A stretch of DNA of 8,882 nucleotides from Sulfuricurvum sp. (GCA_024635855.1 JAGXHZ010000048.1:1-8882); one strand, 5' to 3'. Counted from the stretch's first letter, positions 1 through 8,538 are shown. The notes: generated by a model not told the origin, from the sequence alone. Made by a program: numbers and translations.

Positions 1-17
1 CAAGTGGGAATGTAGAC
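1..17. repeat. Right edge of a REP-like palindromic element, cut by the window start
   Basis: Bases 4-17 (GTGGGAATGTAGAC) match bases 1784-1797 (GTGGGAATGCAGAC) at 13 of 14 positions. The second site is the right half of the first hairpin in the REP-like pair at 1761-1840. The left half of this copy presumably lies before the window. It shows that the element is dispersed and not unique to the second site. Confidence 0.5.
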
Positions 18-82
18 TGATGCAAAAGCTGCTCAATGGTTGATTTATCAGTGGATTTTGGGCGAAAATTATTCGTTTATAG

Positions 83-88
83 TATAAT
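83..88 (+). promoter_or_regulatory. Probable -10 box for the Sel1-repeat gene
   Basis: TATAAT is a perfect -10 match, 27 bases before the GTG start at 116. No convincing -35 is seen, which is usual for Campylobacterota sigma-70 promoters. Bases 106-109 (AAGG) form a weak ribosome binding site 6 bases before the start. A very similar block, ATAGTACAATCT, lies at 1124-1135. Confidence 0.5.
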
Positions 89-115
89 CTACATTATTTT
101 TTAAAAAGGCTTTTT

Positions 116-1063
116 GTGTTTAAAACGCTTCTTCGACCTTTACTTCATGCGTTTAATTTTAAAAAAATTACAAAATTAGCAGAAAATGGTGATTCAGACG
201 CACAAAATAAACTGGCTAAAATGTATCATTTTGGATCGTATGTAGAGCAAGATTATGAAAAAGCAGTGTATTGGTATACGAAATCGGCAAACCATGAAAA
301 TTCTGAATCTCAGAGTATTTTAGGTGAAATATATGAATACGGGCATGGTGTTGTACGCGATGATGTTCAGGCATTTCATTGGTATAAAAAAGCGGCAGAG
401 CATGGAAATTTGTATGCCCAAAACAGTTTAGGCTGGATGTATGAAAAAGGTAAAGGGATAGAAGAAAATTCTACTCAAGCGGTATGGTGGTATCGCAAGG
501 CAGCCTTGCAGGGAGAAGTGGACGCGCAGTTCAATCTCGGGATGATGTACAACTTAGGGTATGGCGTTTTAAAAAATCATCACGAGGCATTCAGATGGTT
601 CAGCGAAGCAGCCCAAAAAAATCACGCTCCCGCACAAGCAAGTCTTGGGGCCCTTTATTTTGAAGGGCTTGGGATTCCTAAAAATGAAAAAATGGCAATG
701 GATTTGTATCAAAAATCGGCAGGCAATGGATTTGCTCCTGCACAGACGTATATTGGGATGGCTTGTGAAGCTAAAAATGAGATCAACGAGGCAATTGCTT
801 GGTATCGTAAAGCAGCCCAACAAGGCGAATCTTCAGCCCTTACCAATCTGGGGCTCATGTACGGGCTTGGGCAAAATGGTTTAAAAAATGAGATTATCGC
901 TTATGGATTGCTTGAAATGGCAGTGACGAGCGGAAATGAAACGGCATTTGATATACAAGACACCATCGCCAAATCTCTTACCGAATCCAAACTCGATCAA
1001 GCAAAAGCACTTGCACAAGATCCTGAGAAACTGTGGGAATTGATTGATGAGACAATGAAATAA
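116..1063 (+). CDS. Sel1-like repeat (SLR/TPR-type) protein
   Basis: A 315-residue protein made almost wholly of about seven Sel1-like repeats of roughly 36 residues, from about residue 25 to 274. Each carries variants of LGxMYxxGxGV followed by AxxWYxKAAxxG and ends in an AQ pair; clear copies start near residues 27, 64, 100, 136, 172, 208 and 238. Repeat six is shortened (it lacks the G-x-G loop). The last 40 residues are a charged helical tail. Sel1 repeats form alpha-solenoids used as protein-binding scaffolds; the partner cannot be read from sequence. There is no convincing signal peptide and only one cysteine (C217), unlike the secreted cysteine-rich Hcp proteins of Helicobacter, so I infer a cytoplasmic location. 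The start is GTG, supported by a weak AAGG site and by the repeat phase. It stands alone, flanked by REP-like elements. Confidence 0.85.
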   Translation: MFKTLLRPLLHAFNFKKITKLAENGDSDAQNKLAKMYHFGSYVEQDYEKAVYWYTKSANHENSESQSILGEIYEYGHGVVRDDVQAFHWYKKAAEHGNLYAQNSLGWMYEKGKGIEENSTQAVWWYRKAALQGEVDAQFNLGMMYNLGYGVLKNHHEAFRWFSEAAQKNHAPAQASLGALYFEGLGIPKNEKMAMDLYQKSAGNGFAPAQTYIGMACEAKNEINEAIAWYRKAAQQGESSALTNLGLMYGLGQNGLKNEIIAYGLLEMAVTSGNETAFDIQDTIAKSLTESKLDQAKALAQDPEKLWELIDETMK

Positions 1064-1065
1064 TT

Positions 1066-1096
1066 TTCTCTCGTTCGCCCTGAGCTAGTCGAAGGG
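1066..1096. repeat. REP-like element with the GAGC-TA-GTCGAAGGG signature
   Basis: The core CCCT-GA-GCTAG-TC-GA-AGGG (1078-1096) folds as a short stem with a GA bulge. It resembles a REP family widespread in bacteria, whose hallmark is CCTTCGAC..GCTCAGGG. It lies 3 bases after the Sel1 gene stop. Its head, TTCTCTCGTT (1066-1075), is identical to the head of the REP-like pair at 1761-1770, so the two elements share a flank although their cores differ. Confidence 0.55.
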
Positions 1097-1126
1097 TATC
1101 TCCTTGTAATTTCTTTTGTTTCATAG

Positions 1127-1132
1127 TACAAT
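1127..1132 (+). promoter_or_regulatory. Possible distal -10 box for the orphan membrane protein gene
   Basis: TACAAT lies in a block (ATAGTACAATCT) nearly identical to the promoter-like block before the Sel1 gene. If used, it gives a leader of about 140 bases that includes the hairpin at 1181-1201. A nearer alternative is TATATT at 1229-1234. Neither has a clear -35. Confidence 0.25.
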
Positions 1133-1180
1133 CTTTATAAATATGTCATTTTGTTTAATTTTGATAGATGAGTTTAAAAC

Positions 1181-1201
1181 TTAGACATTATATGTGTCTA
1201 A
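1181..1201. promoter_or_regulatory. Inverted repeat in the leader of the membrane protein gene
   Basis: TTAGACA (1181-1187) and TGTCTAA (1195-1201) are perfect 7-base inverted arms separated by 7 bases. It is not GC-rich and has no U-tract, so it is a poor terminator. An operator or leader hairpin is more likely. The rest of 1097-1278 shows no gene. Confidence 0.3.
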
Positions 1202-1278
1202 TGATCTGTTAGGTATTGGGTGAAACGGTATATTTTTGGATTGAATAATAATTAGACTCAATTGGAAGGGAAATAGAT

Positions 1279-1752
1279 GTGAGAGAAAAATCGTACACAT
1301 ACATCCCAGAGGAACATGAGAAGATAGATCAGCTTATTGTTGAATCATATGATCAATTGGTTCAGCTTGAACGAAGAAATCTGCTTTTGGTTTCAGCTAT
1401 CGTGTTTTTCTCTGCATTAACAAAAATTAATCCAACTGAAGGAAAAATTATAGGTATTTCATTCCAACACCTAAAAGAAATTCACTTTTATTATGGGTTG
1501 GTCGCTTTGGTTTTCTATTTTTTATTTGCTTATTTGGTTTACGGCTATCCAAAGTTTAATGCGACATTGAAAGCCAAAAGTGACATTGCAAAAAAGACAA
1601 TGTCTATATCGCGTAATGTACGTTGGTGGGAAATTAAATGGGGAAGATTTTGGCTTGATTTTAAATATTTAAGCTGGCTTTTGTTTCACTATATATTTCC
1701 ACTAATTTTTGGTGTTACTGCAATTATTATCGGTTTATTAAAAGCAGTCTAA
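1279..1752 (+). CDS. Orphan membrane protein with three predicted helices
   Basis: I do not recognise the family. The 157-residue protein has a charged, probably coiled N-terminal stretch (residues 9-33, ending in ERR) and a hydrophobic segment at 34-50. A second long hydrophobic segment lies at 70-90 (rich in F, Y and L), then a basic aromatic loop at 91-131 with the motif RWWEIKWGRFW, and a third segment at 133-155. The start is GTG because the overlapping ATG at 1277 is followed at once by TGA; GGAAGGG (1264-1270) sits 8 bases before the GTG. It has no partner on the same strand nearby and is bounded by REP-like elements. Base use is more AT-rich than in ligA, which fits accessory DNA. It could be the membrane part of a defence or sensor system, but nothing in the sequence shows this. 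Confidence 0.6.
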   Translation: MREKSYTYIPEEHEKIDQLIVESYDQLVQLERRNLLLVSAIVFFSALTKINPTEGKIIGISFQHLKEIHFYYGLVALVFYFLFAYLVYGYPKFNATLKAKSDIAKKTMSISRNVRWWEIKWGRFWLDFKYLSWLLFHYIFPLIFGVTAIIIGLLKAV

Positions 1753-1760
1753 CAAATCGC

Positions 1761-1840
1761 TTCTCTCGTTCCCACTCTCCTGAGTGGGAATGCAGACAAG
1801 ACGCTATACACACTCCCACTCGGGAGAGTGGGAGCGAGAA
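1761..1840. repeat. Paired REP-like (BIME-type) element, nested palindromes
   Basis: Two perfect 9-base-stem hairpins stand head to head. The first is TTCCCACTC-TCCT-GAGTGGGAA (1769-1790); the second is CTCCCACTC-GGGA-GAGTGGGAG (1812-1833). The outer flanks are also inverted: CTCTCGTT at the left and GCGAGAA at the right. The whole can therefore fold as one long hairpin or as two. The core resembles the widespread GTTCCCAC..GTGGGAAC REP family. It starts 8 bases after the stop of the membrane protein gene and may also stop transcription or stabilise mRNA. Confidence 0.7.
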
Positions 1841-1848
1841 AAAGACGC

Positions 1849-1873
1849 AACTTGTAAGAATTTCTTACAAGTT
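1849..1873. promoter_or_regulatory. Perfect 12-base dyad with a one-base centre
   Basis: AACTTGTAAGAA and TTCTTACAAGTT are perfect reverse complements around a single T at 1861. It lies 9 bases after the REP-like pair and 113 bases before ligA. With no room for a loop it suits a homodimer binding site or a cruciform better than a terminator, and no U-tract follows it. Confidence 0.4.
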
Positions 1874-1900
1874 CAAAAAGAAGGCGAAAGACAAATAATA

Positions 1901-1927
1901 CAGTTGTTTCCAAATTGGAAATAACTG
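1901..1927. promoter_or_regulatory. Second long dyad with a one-base centre before ligA
   Basis: CAGTTGTTTCCAA (1901-1913) and TTGGAAATAACTG (1915-1927) are inverted around A1914, with 12 of 13 positions paired (only G1906/T1922 fail). It lies across the inferred frameshift of the gene remnant and 58 bases before ligA. It could be an operator for ligA. Confidence 0.35.
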
Positions 1928-1982
1928 TTTATGATGGTAAAGCTTATATCCCGAAATACGAAAATTATAAAGACGAGAGTGA

Positions 1983-5120
<3,138 letters not shown>

Positions 5121-5124
5121 AATG

Positions 5125-5130
5125 CTCCTT
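5125..5130 (-). promoter_or_regulatory. Strong ribosome binding site deciding the flavoprotein start
   Basis: Read on the minus strand this is AAGGAG, followed by CATT and then ATG at 5120. It is the only good Shine-Dalgarno match near the N-terminus and fixes the start at 5120 rather than at the upstream in-frame ATG at 5189. Confidence 0.8.
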
Positions 5131-5169
5131 ATAACCCTAAAACTTTGGCGCAATGGTATCCTAAACAAA

Positions 5170-5185
5170 GTTATGTCACCATAAC
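5170..5185. promoter_or_regulatory. Crp/Fnr-architecture dyad between divergent genes
   Basis: GTTATG-TCAC-CATAAC is a perfect 6-base inverted repeat with a 4-base spacer. The layout matches Crp/Fnr-family boxes (TTGAT-N4-ATCAA), but the inner arm bases differ. It lies 50 bases before the flavoprotein start and 18 bases before tlyA, so a bound protein could affect both. The regulator's identity is not known. Confidence 0.35.
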
Positions 5186-5189
5186 GCAT

Positions 5190-5195
5190 TAGAAT
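5190..5195 (+). promoter_or_regulatory. Possible -10 box for tlyA-ribF
   Basis: TAGAAT matches TATAAT at five of six positions. Transcription starting about 7 bases downstream would begin at or next to the first ATG (5203), giving a leaderless or near-leaderless mRNA. There is no clear -35. Confidence 0.3.
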
Positions 5196-5202
5196 AGAAT
5201 GG

Positions 5203-5919
5203 ATGAATATGCGACTTGATAGTTATTTGGTAGAACAAGGCTTTGTGGAAAGCCGCAACAAAGCGCAACAGTTGATAAAAGAGCACGCCGTGAGTGTGGA
5301 TGGAAAAATTATTGATAAAGTATCGTATGAAGCCGATGATACTATGAAAGTAGAGCTTTCAGATGTCGCTCAATACGTGAGTCGTGCAGCGATTAAACTC
5401 AAAGGCTTTCTTCCGTTTACCGAGTGGAATTTAAAAGGGCTTAATGCTCTGGATATCGGTTCCAGTACGGGCGGATTTACTCAGGTTTTACTTGAAGAAG
5501 GTGTGGAAAGTGTCACATGTGTCGATGTAGGAAGCGATCAGTTACATCCGAGCTTACGAAGTGATTCACGTGTAACGGTTTATGAAAATACGGATATTCG
5601 CCAATTTTCGAGAGAAAAAACCTATGAAATTGTAACGTGTGATGTTGCATTTATACCGTTGGAACTTATTTTAGAGTCCATCAATGAATTGGCATCCAAC
5701 TATATTGTCGTTTTATTTAAACCTCAGTTTCAAGTAGGACGCGAAGTTAAGCGTGATAAAAATGGTGTGGTGAAAGATAACAGCGCAATCGGTAAAGCAA
5801 TGATCCGTTTTGAGGATGCCTGTGCTTTGATAGGATGGAAATTAGTGGCTAAAGAAGTAGCACACATAGCGGGTAAAGAAGGAAATCAGGAGACGTGCTA
5901 TGGATTTATCAAAGGTTGA
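5203..5919 (+). CDS. tlyA: TlyA family rRNA 2'-O-methyltransferase
   Basis: TlyA enzymes 2'-O-methylate a cytidine of 23S rRNA (class I), or also one of 16S rRNA (class II). The modification shapes the intersubunit bridge and sensitivity to capreomycin-type drugs. The 238-residue protein has an N-terminal S4 RNA-binding domain (about 3-60, with SRNKAQQLIKE). An FtsJ-like domain follows: the SAM motif DIGSSTGGF (84-92), a second acidic motif CVDVG (106-110), and likely catalytic residues K65, D147, K173 and E230 of the K-D-K-E tetrad. The short length fits class I, as in Campylobacter. The start at 5203 gives MNMRLD; the next ATG at 5209 gives MRLD, the usual family beginning, with GGA (5201-5203) at fair spacing, so the true start may be two codons later. 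The last 20 bases overlap ribF. Old annotations call it haemolysin. Confidence 0.93.
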   Translation: MNMRLDSYLVEQGFVESRNKAQQLIKEHAVSVDGKIIDKVSYEADDTMKVELSDVAQYVSRAAIKLKGFLPFTEWNLKGLNALDIGSSTGGFTQVLLEEGVESVTCVDVGSDQLHPSLRSDSRVTVYENTDIRQFSREKTYEIVTCDVAFIPLELILESINELASNYIVVLFKPQFQVGREVKRDKNGVVKDNSAIGKAMIRFEDACALIGWKLVAKEVAHIAGKEGNQETCYGFIKG

Positions 5920-6727
5920 TTCGATCAGTATAGGTGGGTTTGACGGGATGCATGTCGGGCATCAGTCGCTTTTTAGTGAACTGGGTGCTTATGGTGCGAT
6001 TGTGGTTATCGAAACGGGGTATGCAAACCTCACTCCCTCACACGAGCGTGAGCACTACACTCATTATCCGATTGTCTATTATTCACTGGAGGATATTCGC
6101 CATTTAGAAGGGGAAGAATTTGTAGCTATGCTTCAGAAACGGTTTCCTCATTTAAAAAAGATTGTTGTGGGATACGATTTTCATTTTGGGAAAAATCGTC
6201 GTTATTCTCATGCCAATTTGGGTGAATTATTTAAGGGCCAAGTCAAAGTGGTTCAGCAAGTCTGCATCGAGGACGATTCGGTTCATTCGCATAAAATCCG
6301 TGCCAAAATCCAGATTGGAGATATAAGCGGAGCAAACCGTTTTTTAGGACATAACTATCAGATTAAGGGTTCAGTCATTAAAGGGCAGGGCATTGGTAAA
6401 ACCGACCTTGTTCCGACTATTAATCTCGAATGCAGTGGTTTTTTACTTCCCTACGAGGGAGTGTATGCAGCATTGACCCGAATTGATGAAGAAGAACATT
6501 ATCATCCTTCGGTTGTTTTTATTGGTCATCGAGTCACAACCGATGGAAGTTATGCGATTGAGAGCCATATTTTGGGTGAAACGATTGATAGCTGTTCGAG
6601 TGCATCGATTAGTTTTGTAAAATTCTTACGCAAAAATCAGAAGTTTGAATCGCTTGAATTACTAAAAAAAGCGATTAAAAGCGATATTTTAGATGCAAAA
6701 AAAGAACTTTGTCATTTGAGTTTATAA
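5900..6727 (+). CDS. ribF: Bifunctional riboflavin kinase / FAD synthetase RibF
   Basis: RibF phosphorylates riboflavin to FMN and adenylates FMN to FAD in the cytoplasm. The adenylyltransferase half (about 1-145) has GGFDGMHVGH (12-21), GYDFHFG (91-97) and a SHKIRAKIQIG motif (130-140) in place of the usual SSTRIR. The kinase half (about 150-275) has GxGxGK (162-167), PTINL (172-176), LPYEGVYA (183-190), the likely catalytic glutamate E221 in ESHIL, and VKFLRKNQKF (240-249). At 275 residues it is shorter than the usual 310 or so, with diverged linkers. The start overlaps tlyA by 20 bases and has AGGAGA (5888-5893) 6 bases upstream, so the two are translationally coupled. The last 111-160 bases are present again, decayed, at 7257-7422 beyond the cytochrome gene. 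Confidence 0.94.
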   Translation: MDLSKVDSISIGGFDGMHVGHQSLFSELGAYGAIVVIETGYANLTPSHEREHYTHYPIVYYSLEDIRHLEGEEFVAMLQKRFPHLKKIVVGYDFHFGKNRRYSHANLGELFKGQVKVVQQVCIEDDSVHSHKIRAKIQIGDISGANRFLGHNYQIKGSVIKGQGIGKTDLVPTINLECSGFLLPYEGVYAALTRIDEEEHYHPSVVFIGHRVTTDGSYAIESHILGETIDSCSSASISFVKFLRKNQKFESLELLKKAIKSDILDAKKELCHLSL

Positions 6728-6774
6728 GAAGATAGCACCCCTTGTATTAATTATTTATTCATTTTTTTCTCATG

Positions 6775-6805
6775 AAATTGATATACAATTTATAAATGTC
6801 AATTT
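6775..6805 (+). promoter_or_regulatory. Promoter of the cytochrome gene with three repeated half-sites
   Basis: AAATTG (6775-6780) and CAATTT (6786-6791) form a perfect dyad with a 5-base spacer. A third copy, CAATTT, is at 6800-6805. Between and over them lie -10 candidates TATACA (6782-6787) or TACAAT (6784-6789), after a T-rich run at 6762-6768. The half-sites would cover the -10 and the start region, as an operator would. GGAGG (6807-6811) is a strong ribosome binding site 7 bases before ATG 6819. Confidence 0.4.
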
Positions 6806-6818
6806 TGGAGGTTTTTGA

Positions 6819-7241
6819 ATGAAAACACGTAAATTATTAGTAGTAGGTTTTGCATCTTTGTTAATGGCAAGTTTTTGTGCTGCACAAATATTAGAAACAC
6901 CCAGTATGATTTATAAAAATCGTTGTGCTAACTGTCACGGATTAAAAGCGAACGGTGTGCCAAAACTAAAAGAGCAATCAGGAACAACCGTGAAAGAAGC
7001 GGTTGCACAGGGAATTGCCTCACAGGAAAAAGAAAATATTTACGGTCCTCCATTGAATACTATGAGCCAAGAAGATTTACTGCTAAAATTGAAGGACTTG
7101 AGAAATAAAGATTTTGACAGCAAGTCTGCTCATTCTATAATGCAAAAAAATCTTAAACAGGTTGATGAGCGTGAAGGTAAAATTAGCGACGAAAAAATGG
7201 CTGACTACATCTACACGACTTTTGGTTCTGCTAGTAAGTAA
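6819..7241 (+). CDS. Small periplasmic c-type cytochrome
   Basis: A 140-residue exported electron carrier. Residues 1-22 form a Sec signal peptide (MKTRK, a hydrophobic core, then FCAA); C20 is not in a proper lipobox, so cleavage by signal peptidase I is likely. One haem site, CANCH, is at 36-40. The mature part is about 118 residues with GPPLN (76-80), LKDLRNKDFD and a charged SHSIMQ-like stretch in which M108 is the best candidate for the axial methionine. A basic-acidic linker (KQVDEREGKIS) precedes the C-terminal helix. The layout is that of single-haem class I cytochromes common in Campylobacterota. Its redox partner cannot be told. It has its own promoter and ribosome site. It lies between intact ribF and a decayed copy of ribF's tail, which suggests that it was added to the locus. 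Confidence 0.85.
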   Translation: MKTRKLLVVGFASLLMASFCAAQILETPSMIYKNRCANCHGLKANGVPKLKEQSGTTVKEAVAQGIASQEKENIYGPPLNTMSQEDLLLKLKDLRNKDFDSKSAHSIMQKNLKQVDEREGKISDEKMADYIYTTFGSASK

Positions 7242-7250
7242 TTTTTTTCT

Positions 7251-7274
7251 ATCCCCGGCATTTTGGATGGGGAT
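7251..7274 (+). terminator. Possible hairpin after the cytochrome gene
   Basis: ATCCCC (7251-7256) pairs with GGGGAT (7269-7274) around a 12-base loop, 10 bases after the stop. Only a broken T run follows (TTAGGTATTTCT), so it is at best a weak terminator. It overlaps the beginning of the ribF-like remnant. Confidence 0.3.
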
Positions 7275-7422
7275 TTAGGTATTTCTAGCTGTTCGTTTAT
7301 TCTACTTATGTGTTAAAAATTTATGCAAAAAATAAAAACAAAAGTCGCTTAGAAGCTTAAAAAAAGCGCTTGATGATGATATTTTAAACGTAAAACATGA
7401 ATTGTCACATTTGAGTTTATAG
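7257..7422 (+). pseudogene. Decayed second copy of the 3' end of ribF
   Basis: Bases 7345-7425 align without gaps to 6650-6730, the end of ribF, with 59 of 81 bases equal by hand count. Both end TTTGAGTTTATA(A/G)GAA. In frame, the remnant reads SLRSLKKALDDDILNVK.. and ends HLSL-stop; ribF reads SLELLKKAIKSDILDAK.. and ends HLSL-stop (16 of 25 residues equal). The match continues at lower identity back to GTT 7312, with a stop codon TAA at 7333-7335. After a 2-base shift it includes AGCTGTTCG (7287-7295 against 6590-6598), and perhaps ATTTTGG (7260-7266). It has no start and is broken by the stop and the shift, so it is not expressed as RibF. It lies 60 bases before atpB. Confidence 0.8.
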
Positions 7423-7438
7423 GAATTTAATCTCAAAC

Positions 7439-7452
7439 GCGGTAAAATCCGC
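7439..7452 (+). promoter_or_regulatory. Possible -10 region for atpB, framed by a GC dyad
   Basis: TAAAAT (7443-7448) is framed by GCGG (7439-7442) and CCGC (7449-7452), a perfect 4-base inverted repeat. It sits 35 bases before atpB. AAAGGA (7468-7473) is the ribosome binding site, 9 bases before ATG 7483. Confidence 0.35.
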
Positions 7453-7482
7453 TCATTAATACCAACCAAAGGAACACACCAA

Positions 7483-8160
7483 ATGGGCGAGTTGTTTACT
7501 TTCTTCGGGCTTTTAAGCCATGATCACTCTTTTATCTACCTTACACACATGCTTCTTGCAGCGGGAATTGTTCTTTTAATTGCAAAAATGGCAACTGCCA
7601 ATATGCGTCTTGTTCCAACAGGATGCCAAAACGTAATGGAAGCCTATTTAGGTGGTGTATTGGCAATGGGTGCTGATGTTATGGGCAAAGTAGAGGCACG
7701 TCGTTACCTTCCTCTCGTTGCATCAATCGGTCTTTTTGTCGGTGTTGCAAACGTTATCGGTGTAATACCGGGTTTTGAAGCACCGAGTGCATTTTTGGAT
7801 TTCACCCTTGCATTAGCATTGGTTGTTTTCACCTACTATAACTTCGAAGGTATTCGTCGTAACGGTCTTATCACTTACTTCAAACACTTCATGGGTCCTG
7901 TATGGTGGTTGGCATGGTTGATGTTCCCAATCGAAATCGTTTCTCATATCTCTCGTATTATCTCTCTTAGCTTCCGATTATTCGGTAACGTTAAAGGGGA
8001 CGATATGTTTTTGATGGTCATCTTGATGTTGGCTCCATGGGCTTTACCAATGATCCCTTTTGCACTATTAACGTTTATGGCATTTTTGCAAGCGTTTATT
8101 TTCATGATGCTCACGTACGTTTACCTCGGCGGTGCAGTACTTCTTAGCGACGATCACTAA
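7483..8160 (+). CDS. atpB: ATP synthase F0 subunit a
   Basis: Subunit a forms the proton half-channels against the c-ring in the inner membrane. The 225-residue protein has about five to six hydrophobic segments (near 18-36, 76-97, 104-119, 139-157, 174-194 and 197-221). The family core [12 protein letters not shown] (163-174) contains the essential arginine R165, the equivalent of E. coli R210. The late helix [15 protein letters not shown] (201-215) contains Q203, equivalent to E. coli Q252. The length is at the short end of the family, as usual in Campylobacterota. No other atp gene is next to it; in this phylum atpB is commonly separate from the main atp operon. A small membrane protein gene follows 7 bases after the stop. 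The ribF tail remnant lies upstream, so ribF may once have been its direct neighbour. Confidence 0.97.
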   Translation: MGELFTFFGLLSHDHSFIYLTHMLLAAGIVLLIAKMATANMRLVPTGCQNVMEAYLGGVLAMGADVMGKVEARRYLPLVASIGLFVGVANVIGVIPGFEAPSAFLDFTLALALVVFTYYNFEGIRRNGLITYFKHFMGPVWWLAWLMFPIEIVSHISRIISLSFRLFGNVKGDDMFLMVILMLAPWALPMIPFALLTFMAFLQAFIFMMLTYVYLGGAVLLSDDH

Positions 8161-8167
8161 GCATCTC

Positions 8168-8455
8168 ATGAAGCGTAATACTCACAACCTCCTTTTGAGT
8201 TTTCTTAGCGGTTCTTCTTGGGGATTCGCTATTATCGGAGCGTGGGTTACGTTTCAATCCTTCATTTTTTTAGGTCTTGTGACCGCTCTTCTTTTTACCT
8301 TTCTCTTTGTCTTTATTGCGTTATTAATCATTGTGATTTTAGAAAATCTTTTGCTTTCACGTGATCGCTATGAGGAAACTCTCAAGCAAACAGCACTCCT
8401 TGAAGAAATACGAAACACCGTAAAAGCACCTTCCAAAATCTCTTCGTCAGAATAA
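8168..8455 (+). CDS. Small two-helix membrane protein downstream of atpB
   Basis: A 95-residue protein of unknown family. After a short polar beginning (MKRNTHN) it has two closely spaced hydrophobic segments at about 8-34 and 36-59, then a charged helical tail (60-95, with RDRYEETLKQTALLEEIRN and a serine-rich end) that is probably cytoplasmic. It starts 7 bases after atpB on the same strand, so I infer co-transcription. The ATG at 8168 is preferred to an in-frame GTG at 8132, which lies inside atpB and would add a polar stretch. No good ribosome site precedes 8168, which fits coupling to atpB. It is not recognisably AtpI, but an assembly or accessory role with F0 is possible from position alone. 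Confidence 0.65.
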   Translation: MKRNTHNLLLSFLSGSSWGFAIIGAWVTFQSFIFLGLVTALLFTFLFVFIALLIIVILENLLLSRDRYEETLKQTALLEEIRNTVKAPSKISSSE

Positions 8456-8477
8456 ATTGTAAAAACTGTTATCGTAT

Positions 8478-8520
8478 TTGTTTTGGTAGTTAAACTTTGA
8501 TATAATAGTTATACAGCTAT
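8478..8520 (+). promoter_or_regulatory. Promoter and possible operator of the toxin-antitoxin pair
   Basis: TTGTTT (8478-8483) and TATAAT (8501-8506) are 17 bases apart, the clearest two-part promoter in the window. Right after it, ATAGTTAT/ACAGCTAT (8505-8520) is an imperfect 16-base palindrome (6 of 8 pairs) over the likely transcription start, where autoregulating antitoxins often bind. The ribosome site AGAAGGA (8526-8532) precedes ATG 8539 by 6 bases. Confidence 0.5.
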
Positions 8521-8538
8521 TTACGAGAAGGATAAAAA

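Noticed and set aside
116..1063. Secreted Hcp-type cysteine-rich Sel1 protein or beta-lactamase-like HcpA relative
   Set aside because: No convincing signal peptide and only one cysteine. Hcp proteins have a disulfide pair in each repeat.
1761..1840. CRISPR array or integron attC site
   Set aside because: There are only two units, they are inverted and self-palindromic, and there is no regular spacer series or integrase. A REP-type pair explains them.
5121..5189. N-terminal extension of the flavoprotein from an in-frame ATG at 5189
   Set aside because: It would add 23 residues before the normal MQPIHVAIIGGG beginning, has no ribosome site, and covers the operator-like dyad. AAGGAG sits properly before 5120.
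7312..7422. Small functional gene before atpB
   Set aside because: There is no start codon with a ribosome site, and there is an in-frame stop at 7333-7335. The clear match to the ribF end marks it as a remnant.
8132..8167. GTG start at 8132 for the small membrane protein after atpB
   Set aside because: It lies within atpB and adds 12 residues with no family or ribosome-site support. ATG 8168 is the better choice.
8168..8455. AtpI, the c-ring assembly protein
   Set aside because: Its two helices are a superficial match. The order relative to atpB is reversed from the usual atpI-atpB, and the long charged tail is not AtpI-like.
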